This document shows, one piece after another, positions 1-6,845 of a stretch of 6,845 bases of DNA. How positions within the stretch are numbered: the first letter of the stretch is position 1; each line of letters starts with the position of its first letter. The notes below the pieces were generated by a model. It worked only from the letters and a program-made list of their open reading frames with translations. It was not told the DNA's origin and searched no databases. Position numbers and translations under genes: made by a program. Source of the DNA: an uncultured Bacteroidota bacterium (GTDB lineage: Bacteria > Bacteroidota > Bacteroidia > Chitinophagales > Chitinophagaceae); contig CAIWHI010000201.1 in assembly GCA_903912435.1 (NCBI GenBank), forward strand, positions 1 to 6,845, written 5' to 3'.

Positions 1-3000
1 AGGCAAACTATTGCATGAGGCCTCAACATCTCTAAGAATCAAGAAGGATGTTTGGAGAGCAAAGAAAGACGGTTCTTTAGTATGGGTTAATGAGGCAATT
101 ACGCCTAATTTTAATTCAGATAGTCAACTGAATGGCTATTTTGTAATACTAAAAAACTTATCAATTATTCAGGAAACTGAAAATAAATTCGGACAGGTTA
201 ATAGTAATTTGAAAAGTATTATTGAAAGTGTATCAGATTCACTATTACTGATTGATATACATGGAGTTGTACTCGCATTTAATACAAGGGCCTTTTCAAT
301 TAGTAAATCCTTTTTTGGTAGTGAACTACAGGTTGGTATCAATATCTTTGACTACATATCAGATGATCGGAAGGTATATGTGCATATGTTGTTTGAAAAA
401 GCATCGAGGGGTGAGAAAGTAGAGTATGAGCAATATTACATTGGCAAAGATAATCAGGAGGTATGGTATGAAAATTCTGCCCATGCAGTATTTGAAAATG
501 GTGATTTAGCAGGTTATTGCCTTACAGGTAAGGAAATAACAGACCGGAAAACTGCTGAGAAAAAATTGCAGATAAATGAAAAGCGTTACCGTTCGATTGT
601 TGAAAATGGCATCGGAGCTTTAGTAATCTTTTCTCCCGAAGGGGTAATATCTTATGTGTCACCCTCGGTAAAAAAAATGATGGGTTTTACACCCGATGAG
701 ATTTATAAGGATAATTTCCTATCATTTGTTCATCCGGAAGACCAGCCAGGTAAAATTAAAGTTATAGGGGAGCTCCTTAATCAGCCGGGTATCTCTATAC
801 ATAGCACGCCTACAAGGGTAAAACATAAGAATGGATCATGGTTGTGGTTCGACTGCACATTTACCAATATGCTGCACGACCCAGATATTAATGGAATAGT
901 TGATAATTTCTACGACATTACTGAGGCGGTAAACCGGGACAATGAGCTAAGGCAACAGAGGGAGCAACTACAGAAGATAATGGATAATTCCATTGATGTT
1001 ATATGTACGTTTGATGCCCAGGGCAATTTTTTATCTGTCAGTCCTTCTTCCTTTACCCTTTGGGGTTATCAACCTGAAGAATTAGTAGGTAATTTTTTTG
1101 GAGATTATGTATTACCAGAGGACTTACCTAAAACTATTGCTGGATTTTCTAATTTAATGGATGATATTCAATCTCCGAATTTTGAAAACAGGGTTATTAG
1201 AAATGATGGTGGAATTGCAACTAATTATTGGCTGGCCAGATGGAATAAAGATGAGGGAGTGGTATATGCTTTTGCCCGAGACGCATCTGATAGGAAGAAA
1301 CTTGAATTAGCCCTTGAATCAGAAAGAAAAAGGTTAAATGATTTATTTAACCAAACACCGGCGGCAATGTGCATCCTTCAGGGTGAGGACCATATATTCA
1401 CTATGGCAAACCCCCAGTATCTTGATGTCACTAATAAGAAGGATATCATTGGTAAGAAGGCATTTGATGTATTTCCCGAAGTAGCATCTCAAGGCTTTTT
1501 GGCGCTGGTAAATAATGTTTATAGAACAGGTATTCCATTTAAAGGCGATGAGGTACTGATTCAGGTTGATAGAGAAGGGAATGGGGTGCTCACAGATATT
1601 TATGTAAATTTTGTTTACGAACCTCTAATAGATGATAGCGGGAAAATAGATGGTGTTTTTTTCTTTGCCTGTACAGTAACCGAACAGGTATTAGCACGAA
1701 GGCAGATTGAAGCTAATGAGAGGTATTTTAGGGCACTCGTTGAAAATGCCGCTGACCTGATAACGCTTAATGATGCCAATGGGTTGATTACCTATTCCAG
1801 TCCGGCTATATTCAAGCTTTTGGGTTATACGGTAGATGAAATGAAAGGGAATCACTTTGCAAGTTTTCTACTTCCTGCCCAGATGGAAAAATCATATGAT
1901 TATTTCATGCGACTAATGCAAAACCCTGGTGTGCCAATTTACCATGAAGCATGTTTTGTACATAAGGAAGGGCGAATAGTTTGGATGGAAGGCACAGGTA
2001 TCAACTTGCTTGATGATGATAATGTAAAAGCTATTGTAGCCAACCATAGAGATATTACTGAGCGCAAATTGGCAGAAGAAAAATTACTTTATGCCAATAG
2101 GCTTTATGCCTTTATCAGTAGTATAAACCATGCTATATCACATAATTATGATAGGGATGTTCTGCTAAAAGAGGCCTGTCGGATAGCTGTTAATATTGGG
2201 AAGTTCAAAATAGCATGGATAGGCTTTTATAGTAAAGACTCACGAATAATGAGGTTGGTGGCTGGTGAAGGTATTTCTGATAATGAATTACATACATTCA
2301 GCGCTTTTGAATATAGAAAAGATGGAGCGCAGGGCATAGTTGAAAAGTCAGGTAAATATTTTGTAAGTAATGATATTGATAATGATATCATGTCTGATAC
2401 ATGGAGGGCTATTTTCAAACGTCTGGGTATTAATTCATGTGTATTATTACCATTAACTAAATCAGGTATAACTATAGGATCCCTAAATTTATATTCTGAG
2501 GAGAAAAATTTCTTCGATGAAAATGAGATAGCCCTGCTCATGGAAATTGTGGTGGATATTTCATTTGCACTTGAAGTTTTTGAAAAAGACGAGAAGAGAG
2601 AACTAGTATCGAGGCAATTGCAGCATAGTGAATTGAGACTCAAAGAGGCACAGGCGATTGCCCACGTGGGTAGTTTTGAAATAAACCTCAATTCAGGTAA
2701 GATATTATGGTCTGAAGAGGCATGCCGCATCTATGGTTTACCCGTTACTGATAATGTGCAGAATATAGTGAAATGGCTGTCGTACCAGCATCCGGAGGAT
2801 AGGGATATGACCTTAAACATATTGAAGGATTCGATGGAAACGATGAGTAGCACATCTTTCAATCACAGAATCCTGAGACCAGATGGTAGTATGAGGTATG
2901 TTTCAACACAAACACAGATAGTATTAGGTGATAGTGGAGAGCCTGAAATAATAACAGGTGTGGCACAAGACGTTACAGAGCAAAAAATATTGGAAATTGA

Positions 3001-3706
3001 GCGTGCCAAAATGATTTCCGACCTTATTCAAAGGAACAAAGATCTGGAGCAATTTTCATATATCATTTCACATAATTTACGTTCGCCTGTTGCCAATATT
3101 AAGGGGCTAGTAGAAATGCTGGATTCTGATCATCTTACTGAGCACGAGGATAAGCTTTTTAGGGAGAAACTGGCATTTTCTGTCTTGAAAATGGATGGTA
3201 TCATTAATGACCTTAACCATGTATTGCAGGTTAAGAATAATCTTGAGGGGCATAATGAATTAGTGAAATTTGACGAGATAATTGATGATATTAAAATAAG
3301 TATATCTAGTTACCTGCAGGAAGAAGAAGTACAAATAATTACTGATTTCACCGAAATAAACGAAATGATGACCTTAAAAGGTTATTTGCATAGCATATTT
3401 TATAATCTTATTTCCAATAGTGTAAAATACCGCAGGCCGGGTGTGAAGCCGGTAATATTTATCAGTACTCACATACTAGGTGATAAATTCCATATTGTGT
3501 TCAGAGATAATGGTCTTGGAATTGATTTGTCGAAGAAGGAACTTCAGATCTTTGGCTTGTATAAGCGTTTTCATAAGCATATTCAAGGTAAGGGGATGGG
3601 GCTATTTATGGTAAAAACCCAGGTAGAAACACTTGGTGGCCGAATTTCTATAAGCAGTGAGGTAAATAAATGGACGGAGTTCGTCATTGTGTTTAACTTG
3701 AGTTAG
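1..3706 (+). CDS. Multi-PAS/GAF sensor histidine kinase, 5'-truncated by the window edge (kinase 1)
   Basis: Partial gene; the reading frame is open from the first full codon at position 2, and the stop is TAG at 3704-3706. Residues here are counted from the TTG codon at 11, which is probably an internal Leu. Domains: tail of a PAS (to about 57, with KKDGSLVWVNEAITP), PAS1 64-180, PAS2 189-305, PAS3 318-430, PAS4 445-562 (the PNP-less FNQTPAAMCILQGEDH subtype), PAS5 568-688, GAF 698-857, PAS6 872-993 (PAS_3-like, GSFEINLNSGKILWS), HisKA from about 1000 and HATPase_c to the end. Most PAS units finish in a DIT-E-type motif followed by a charged helix. The phospho-acceptor is His1021 (SHNLRSP). 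ATP-site motifs are the N-box with Asn1136, G1 DNGLG 1166-1170, FGLYKRF 1181-1187 and G2 GKGMG 1193-1197. The last motif is abnormal: Trp1221 stands where kinase 2 has Gly. By family, it autophosphorylates on His and passes phosphate to a response regulator Asp. No membrane segment, receiver or output domain is visible, though an N-terminal sensor could lie upstream. Family is certain; signal and partner are unknown. Confidence 0.95.
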   Translation, partial: GKLLHEASTSLRIKKDVWRAKKDGSLVWVNEAITPNFNSDSQLNGYFVILKNLSIIQETENKFGQVNSNLKSIIESVSDSLLLIDIHGVVLAFNTRAFSISKSFFGSELQVGINIFDYISDDRKVYVHMLFEKASRGEKVEYEQYYIGKDNQEVWYENSAHAVFENGDLAGYCLTGKEITDRKTAEKKLQINEKRYRSIVENGIGALVIFSPEGVISYVSPSVKKMMGFTPDEIYKDNFLSFVHPEDQPGKIKVIGELLNQPGISIHSTPTRVKHKNGSWLWFDCTFTNMLHDPDINGIVDNFYDITEAVNRDNELRQQREQLQKIMDNSIDVICTFDAQGNFLSVSPSSFTLWGYQPEELVGNFFGDYVLPEDLPKTIAGFSNLMDDIQSPNFENRVIRNDGGIATNYWLARWNKDEGVVYAFARDASDRKKLELALESERKRLNDLFNQTPAAMCILQGEDHIFTMANPQYLDVTNKKDIIGKKAFDVFPEVASQGFLALVNNVYRTGIPFKGDEVLIQVDREGNGVLTDIYVNFVYEPLIDDSGKIDGVFFFACTVTEQVLARRQIEANERYFRALVENAADLITLNDANGLITYSSPAIFKLLGYTVDEMKGNHFASFLLPAQMEKSYDYFMRLMQNPGVPIYHEACFVHKEGRIVWMEGTGINLLDDDNVKAIVANHRDITERKLAEEKLLYANRLYAFISSINHAISHNYDRDVLLKEACRIAVNIGKFKIAWIGFYSKDSRIMRLVAGEGISDNELHTFSAFEYRKDGAQGIVEKSGKYFVSNDIDNDIMSDTWRAIFKRLGINSCVLLPLTKSGITIGSLNLYSEEKNFFDENEIALLMEIVVDISFALEVFEKDEKRELVSRQLQHSELRLKEAQAIAHVGSFEINLNSGKILWSEEACRIYGLPVTDNVQNIVKWLSYQHPEDRDMTLNILKDSMETMSSTSFNHRILRPDGSMRYVSTQTQIVLGDSGEPEIITGVAQDVTEQKILEIERAKMISDLIQRNKDLEQFSYIISHNLRSPVANIKGLVEMLDSDHLTEHEDKLFREKLAFSVLKMDGIINDLNHVLQVKNNLEGHNELVKFDEIIDDIKISISSYLQEEEVQIITDFTEINEMMTLKGYLHSIFYNLISNSVKYRRPGVKPVIFISTHILGDKFHIVFRDNGLGIDLSKKELQIFGLYKRFHKHIQGKGMGLFMVKTQVETLGGRISISSEVNKWTEFVIVFNLS
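1712..3703 (+). repeat. Paralogous module, copy 1: PAS-GAF-PAS-HisKA-HATPase
   Basis: The last 664 codons of kinase 1 correspond in order to PAS-B through the end of kinase 2. Shared landmarks are ENAAD at the PAS start, a DITERK or NITERK end, LYAF and a SxIN motif opening the GAF, AWIG inside it, HSE-RLK-AQAIAH opening the next PAS, and the kinase core. DNA similarity is patchy but can be high: bases 3602-3640 match 6646-6684 at 35 of 39 positions, and all four differences are synonymous third-base changes. This indicates an old gene duplication with the protein kept under selection, not a recent copy. Confidence 0.85.
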
Positions 3707-3857
3707 TCAATTGTTAACAAATCGTTTGCGTTTATTAACGTTATAATTGCCTCTAAATATAGATAATTTACAATGTAAACTGACGTATTTTCAATTCCCT
3801 GACCTATATTTACGCCTTGAATTCTAGGTTTTTGATTTCTTTTTGTTCATTAATGTT

Positions 3858-3873
3858 ATATGTAAATACATAT
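3858..3873. repeat. 16-bp near-palindrome in the intergenic region
   Basis: ATATGTA and TACATAT form a perfect 7-bp inverted repeat around an AA centre. Its AT-only character (one G, one C) and two-base centre make it a poor RNA hairpin, so if it works at all it is more likely a site for a dimeric DNA-binding protein. Such dyads also arise by chance in AT-rich DNA. It lies 100-115 bases upstream of the kinase 2 start. Confidence 0.3.
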
Positions 3874-3908
3874 TAAGTACATGTTTATGATGCCACTTGA
3901 CATTCGAA

Positions 3909-3930
3909 AACAAAGTATTAACAAAGTATG
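3909..3930 (+). repeat. Tandem 11-bp direct repeat upstream of kinase 2
   Basis: AACAAAGTATT (3909-3919) is followed directly by AACAAAGTATG (3920-3930), identical at 10 of 11 positions. The period equals about one turn of B-DNA, so both copies would face the same side of the helix, as is usual for binding sites of response-regulator dimers. The array ends 42 bases before the ATG and 13 bases before a TATAAT hexamer at 3944. The repeat is read directly from the sequence; a role as an activator or operator site is inference. Confidence 0.5.
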
Positions 3931-3963
3931 GTTTGCTGACTTGTATAATTACCAAATATATCT

Positions 3964-3975
3964 ACAGTAAAAATG
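3964..3975 (+). promoter_or_regulatory. Translation start region of kinase 2 without a Shine-Dalgarno sequence
   Basis: The start codon is preceded by ACAGTAAAA with no purine-rich GGAG-like sequence within 15 bases. A-rich leaders without Shine-Dalgarno pairing are normal for Bacteroidota, so this supports both the ATG choice and the taxonomic guess. Confidence 0.5.
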
Positions 3976-6750
3976 AGTAATGTGAATAGCTATCAATTGT
4001 TGATAGATGGAATACTGGATCACCTGCTACTTATTCTTGATAAGGATGGGTGTATTGTCCATTGGAATAAAGCAGTAGAGCAATTAAGTGGTTATAATAC
4101 TTCAGAAATAGAAGGCAAAAGCATTCAGTTGTTATTTCCAGATGTTGATAATAAAAATTCCATAGGTGATTTATTATCGGTTGTTATTCTGAAAACGAGT
4201 ACCATAGCTATTTGTAATTGGAAGAAAAAAGATGGTGATACAATATGCGTTTCTGTAAAACTGTCATTGGTCTATACCGAAAATATTCATACTGGATTTA
4301 CACTTTCGGCCCATCAGAATGCTGAAAAAACAAATGTTGAAACTTTTGCTGAAAATGTAAATCAAACTAAACCTCATAGCGAAGCATATTTCAGGGCATT
4401 GACAGAAAATGCTGCTGATATGATTATATTGACCAGTATTGAAGGGGAAATAAAATATGTGAATCCGGGTTTTGAAAAAGTAACCGGATTTGACAAAGAG
4501 GGAATAATTGGTCGTTCTTTTTTCTCTATAATGCGCCAGAGGCATGCCAAAAAATCTAAGCAGGTTTATGAAAATCTAATAGCTAATCCGGGTAAGCCCT
4601 TTGCCTGGATGAGCCGATTGCTGGATAAACACAGGAGATATATTTGGGTAGAGGGTACAGTTATAAATTTGCTTAATGATAAAAATGTTGAATCTATAGT
4701 TTGTAATTTCCATAATATAACTGAGCGCAAGATTAATGAGGAGAAACTGATCAACGTAAAGAGATTATACGCCTTCCTTAGTGGCATTAATCAAACTATT
4801 GTTCACTCGGAAGATGAGCAAACATTATTTAAGGATACATGCAGGATTGCAGTGGAAGTAGGTGAGTTTAAAATGGCATGGATAGGTTTGTTTGATGAGA
4901 AAAATCAAATAGAAATTGCTGGTGACCATGATGTTTTGCCCAAGGATAAAAAGTTCTTTGTGGACGCGGCAAATTTCCCTGAGGAAGTGAGGAATGAAGT
5001 TGTTGGCAATGGCAATAAGTATGTTACAAATGATATTGAGTCAGATGAAGTTTTGGCCTATTGGCATGCCTATGCTGTGAAGCGCAGGGTAAGTTCCTAT
5101 ATGGCATTGCCACTAAAGCGTGCCGGAAATACAATTGGTATCATCAATTTGTTTGCTGGGGAGACCAATTTGTTTGACTCTGAAGAAATACGCCTATTAG
5201 ATGAGATTGCAAGGGATATTTCATTTGCTCTTGATGTATTAGATAAGGAAAGGCATCGTAAGACAATGGAGGCCAGATTGATGCATAGTGAGTTTAGATT
5301 AAAACAAGCCCAGGCAATAGCTCATTTTGGTAATTGGGAGATTGATCTGGTGAAGGGTGGTGCTCTGCTATCTGATGAGGCTTGCAATATCTATGGCCTG
5401 GAAACCAATGAAAATGAACTAACCTATCTTTCGTGGCAATCATTTACCCATCCTGATGACAGGGCCGATATGATGGATAAGATTGAGTATGGGCAGATAA
5501 AGAACAAGAAAATTGATTTCCTGCATCGTGTGCTCCGAAAGGATGGAATGATTAGGTATATTTTTTCCCAGGCCGAATTTGAATTTAGTAAGGATGGGGT
5601 GCCTGAAATGCTTTATGGAGTATCGCATGACATCACCGAAAGGAAGGAAGCTGAGGAGGCATTAATGAAAGCCCAGGACAATCTAGGGCTTATAGTAGAC
5701 CTTATTCCACAGGCTATTTTTGCCAGAGATGTGGAGGGCACTTATCTGTTTGTAAATAAGGAATTTACCAATTTATATGGAGTTTCACCTGCTGAGATTA
5801 TTAACAAGAATATAGATCAGGCATACTTCGGAAAAGGGGAGAGCGAATATTTTGCTAGGCAGGACAATGAAGTATTGGCTTCAGGAATTATGAAAACTAT
5901 GCCCGATTATAGCTTTACCGATAAGCAGGGGAATAAGAAACTTATCAGCTTAATAAAAGTACCTTATTCACCTTTCAGGACAAATACTAAAGCAATTTTA
6001 GGTATTGCCACTGATATTACCGAGCAGAAAAAAGCCGAGATTGAGCGCACCAAAATGATAGCTGATATGGTGCAGCGGAATAAGGATTTGGAACAGTTTT
6101 CTTACATCGTGTCGCATAACCTGAGGTCACCCGTGGCCAATATTATGGGAATTACAGATGTACTCCAGTTTGAAGGATTAACACCAGAGGATGAAAAAAC
6201 ATTTATTGATGATTTGCTGGATTCTGTGAAGAAGCTGGATAATGTGATCATGGACCTGAATCATGTATTGCAGGTGAAAAATGATGTAAGTGGCAAAAGG
6301 GAATTAGTGCATTTCAGTCAATTGTTGAATGATATTACAGTAAGCATTGACCATTTAATCAAAAGTGAAGAAGTGCAAATAATCAGTGATTTCAGTGCAA
6401 TTGACGAAATACATACCCTAAGGAGTTATATCTACAGTGTATTTTACAATTTAATCTCCAATAGTATTAAGTATAAGCAAGCCAATAGCCACCCAATCAT
6501 ACATATCACAAGCAGGAAATTGGAAAATAAAATTATCCTTGAGTTCAGTGATAATGGATTAGGCATAGACCTTAACCATCGTGGACCCCAGGTATTTGGT
6601 TTGTACAAAAGATTTCACCTGCATACAGAGGGTAAGGGAGTAGGACTATTTATGGTGAAAACCCAGGTAGAGACTCTTGGCGGCACAATATCAATAGAGA
6701 GTACAGTGAATGTGGGTACTACCTTCACCATCGAGTTTGGAATAGATTAG
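3973..6750 (+). CDS. Multi-PAS/GAF sensor histidine kinase, complete (kinase 2)
   Basis: Encodes 925 residues, ATG to TAG. The start is firm: an in-frame TAA lies at 3946-3948 and no ATG, GTG or TTG codon occurs in frame between it and 3973. Domains: PAS-A about 8-115 (LDKDGCIVHWNKAVEQLSGY), a polar linker to 136, PAS-B 137-255, GAF 265-424, PAS-C 438-560 (PAS_3-like), PAS-D 569-688, HisKA from about 695 with phospho-acceptor His715 (SHNLRSP), and HATPase_c. ATP-site motifs are intact: N-box Asn830, G1 DNGLG 860-864, FGLYKRF 875-881, G2 GKGVG 887-891, and GTTF 915-918. No signal peptide or transmembrane helix is visible, so the protein should be cytosolic and sense an internal cue. By family it autophosphorylates and hands phosphate to a response regulator; none is encoded here. 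It is a paralog of the upstream kinase from PAS-B onward, with PAS-D added. The 266-base gap before it argues for its own promoter rather than tight operon coupling. The PAS and GAF ligands cannot be inferred: neither a LOV cysteine motif nor a phytochrome Cys-His motif is seen. Confidence 0.96.
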   Translation: MSNVNSYQLLIDGILDHLLLILDKDGCIVHWNKAVEQLSGYNTSEIEGKSIQLLFPDVDNKNSIGDLLSVVILKTSTIAICNWKKKDGDTICVSVKLSLVYTENIHTGFTLSAHQNAEKTNVETFAENVNQTKPHSEAYFRALTENAADMIILTSIEGEIKYVNPGFEKVTGFDKEGIIGRSFFSIMRQRHAKKSKQVYENLIANPGKPFAWMSRLLDKHRRYIWVEGTVINLLNDKNVESIVCNFHNITERKINEEKLINVKRLYAFLSGINQTIVHSEDEQTLFKDTCRIAVEVGEFKMAWIGLFDEKNQIEIAGDHDVLPKDKKFFVDAANFPEEVRNEVVGNGNKYVTNDIESDEVLAYWHAYAVKRRVSSYMALPLKRAGNTIGIINLFAGETNLFDSEEIRLLDEIARDISFALDVLDKERHRKTMEARLMHSEFRLKQAQAIAHFGNWEIDLVKGGALLSDEACNIYGLETNENELTYLSWQSFTHPDDRADMMDKIEYGQIKNKKIDFLHRVLRKDGMIRYIFSQAEFEFSKDGVPEMLYGVSHDITERKEAEEALMKAQDNLGLIVDLIPQAIFARDVEGTYLFVNKEFTNLYGVSPAEIINKNIDQAYFGKGESEYFARQDNEVLASGIMKTMPDYSFTDKQGNKKLISLIKVPYSPFRTNTKAILGIATDITEQKKAEIERTKMIADMVQRNKDLEQFSYIVSHNLRSPVANIMGITDVLQFEGLTPEDEKTFIDDLLDSVKKLDNVIMDLNHVLQVKNDVSGKRELVHFSQLLNDITVSIDHLIKSEEVQIISDFSAIDEIHTLRSYIYSVFYNLISNSIKYKQANSHPIIHITSRKLENKIILEFSDNGLGIDLNHRGPQVFGLYKRFHLHTEGKGVGLFMVKTQVETLGGTISIESTVNVGTTFTIEFGID
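4381..6747 (+). repeat. Paralogous module, copy 2, carrying an extra PAS unit
   Basis: This is the kinase 2 copy of the module at 1712-3703. It aligns through PAS-B, GAF and PAS-C, then carries an extra 384 bases (about 5629-6012, 128 codons) forming PAS-D, and rejoins the alignment at the DITEQK-IER-KMI segment leading into HisKA. The extra unit runs from one DITE motif to the next, so the insertion or deletion keeps both reading frame and the helical linker phase. Whether kinase 2 gained the unit or kinase 1 lost it cannot be told from two copies. Confidence 0.8.
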
Positions 6751-6845
6751 TAGTTCACCGGCACAATTTAGTCCCCATTTCTTTAATTTTTACCCAACCA
6801 TAAGAACATTAAATAGTGTCTTGATTAATAATTCCCTGCCTATCA
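6751..6845. other. Downstream flank with no supported feature
   Basis: Ninety-five AT-rich bases follow the kinase 2 stop. I see no stem-loop with a T-run that would make a convincing terminator, no tRNA-like fold and no clear start of a further gene on the plus strand. A short open stretch on the minus strand (6790-6845) might be the end of a convergent gene, but it is too short to judge. Confidence 0.5.

Larger units (their letters stand above)
3707..3972. promoter_or_regulatory. Intergenic region between the two kinase genes, probable control region of kinase 2
   Basis: These 266 AT-rich bases have no supported reading frame. They hold a tandem 11-bp repeat and a 16-bp near-palindrome (listed separately). 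There is also a 10-bp palindrome TTGTTAACAA at 3711-3720 just after the kinase 1 stop, and a T-rich stretch at 3829-3845. A TATAAT hexamer sits at 3944-3949, but the Bacteroidota -7 consensus (TAnnTTTG) with a -33 TTG at normal spacing was not found, so no transcription start can be placed. The length and these sites suggest that kinase 2 has its own promoter here; this is inference. Confidence 0.4.

Noticed and set aside
11..13. TTG as the start codon of kinase 1
   Set aside because: The frame stays open to the window edge and the following residues are the middle of a PAS domain, so the TTG is best read as an internal Leu codon.
2102..2584. Light-sensing or bilin-binding function for the GAF and PAS domains
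   Set aside because: No NCRFLQ-type LOV motif is present in any PAS, and no chromophore-binding Cys-His pair is seen in either GAF domain.
2227..2730. Minus-strand open frame of 167 codons
   Set aside because: It lies wholly opposite the GAF and PAS6 coding region of kinase 1, its product is rich in Ser and Leu without a recognisable domain, and it has no promoter or start signal. It is a shadow frame.
3711..3742. Terminator after kinase 1 (TTGTTAACAA and CGTT-TATT-AACG)
   Set aside because: The stems are four to five base pairs or have no loop, and no T-run follows directly. The T-rich stretch at 3829-3845 follows only a 3-bp stem.
3897..3921. TTGACA (3897-3902) with TATTAA (3916-3921) as a sigma-70 promoter
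   Set aside because: The spacing is only 13 bases, and Bacteroidota use a different consensus; a TTGACA in AT-rich DNA is not enough.
4264..5628. Three shorter minus-strand open frames (4264-4545, 4566-4787, 5440-5628)
   Set aside because: All are antisense to conserved domains of kinase 2, give no recognisable domain, and fit chance open frames in AT-rich coding DNA.
6790..6845. End of a convergent minus-strand gene
   Set aside because: About 17 codons are open from the window edge to a TAA, which is too short to tell from chance and has no recognisable motif.

Overview
The window holds two large multi-domain sensor histidine kinase genes, both on the plus strand, and little else. A member of the Bacteroidota (Flavobacteriia, Sphingobacteriia or Cytophagia-like) is the likely source. 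The reasons are AT-rich DNA, no Shine-Dalgarno sequence but an A-rich stretch before the one visible start codon, and a kinase core of the type common in that phylum (SHNLRSPVANI, FYNLISNS, FGLYKRFH, GLFMVKTQVETLGG). This assignment is inference; no species-level marker is present.

Layout: positions 1-3706 are the 3' part of kinase 1, whose start lies upstream of the window. It shows the tail of one PAS domain, five full PAS domains, a GAF domain, one more PAS domain, then HisKA and HATPase_c. Positions 3707-3972 are a 266-base gap holding a tandem 11-bp direct repeat and a 16-bp near-palindrome, both possible control sites for the second gene. Positions 3973-6750 are kinase 2, complete, with PAS-PAS-GAF-PAS-PAS-HisKA-HATPase_c. 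The last 95 bases hold no supported feature.

The two proteins are paralogs over their C-terminal halves (PAS-GAF-PAS, then the kinase core). Kinase 2 has one extra PAS unit of 128 residues placed in phase between the shared PAS and the HisKA helix. Kinase 1 has a longer row of N-terminal PAS domains. Neither visible protein has a membrane segment, receiver domain or DNA-binding domain, so both look like soluble cytoplasmic sensors that would pass phosphate to a response regulator encoded elsewhere. Their ligands cannot be read from the sequence.

The most useful points for a second look are a Gly-to-Trp change in the last ATP-binding motif of kinase 1, the tandem repeat before kinase 2, and the in-phase PAS insertion that separates the paralogs. 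I see no sign of a new kind of system: this is a tandem pair of a known signalling family.
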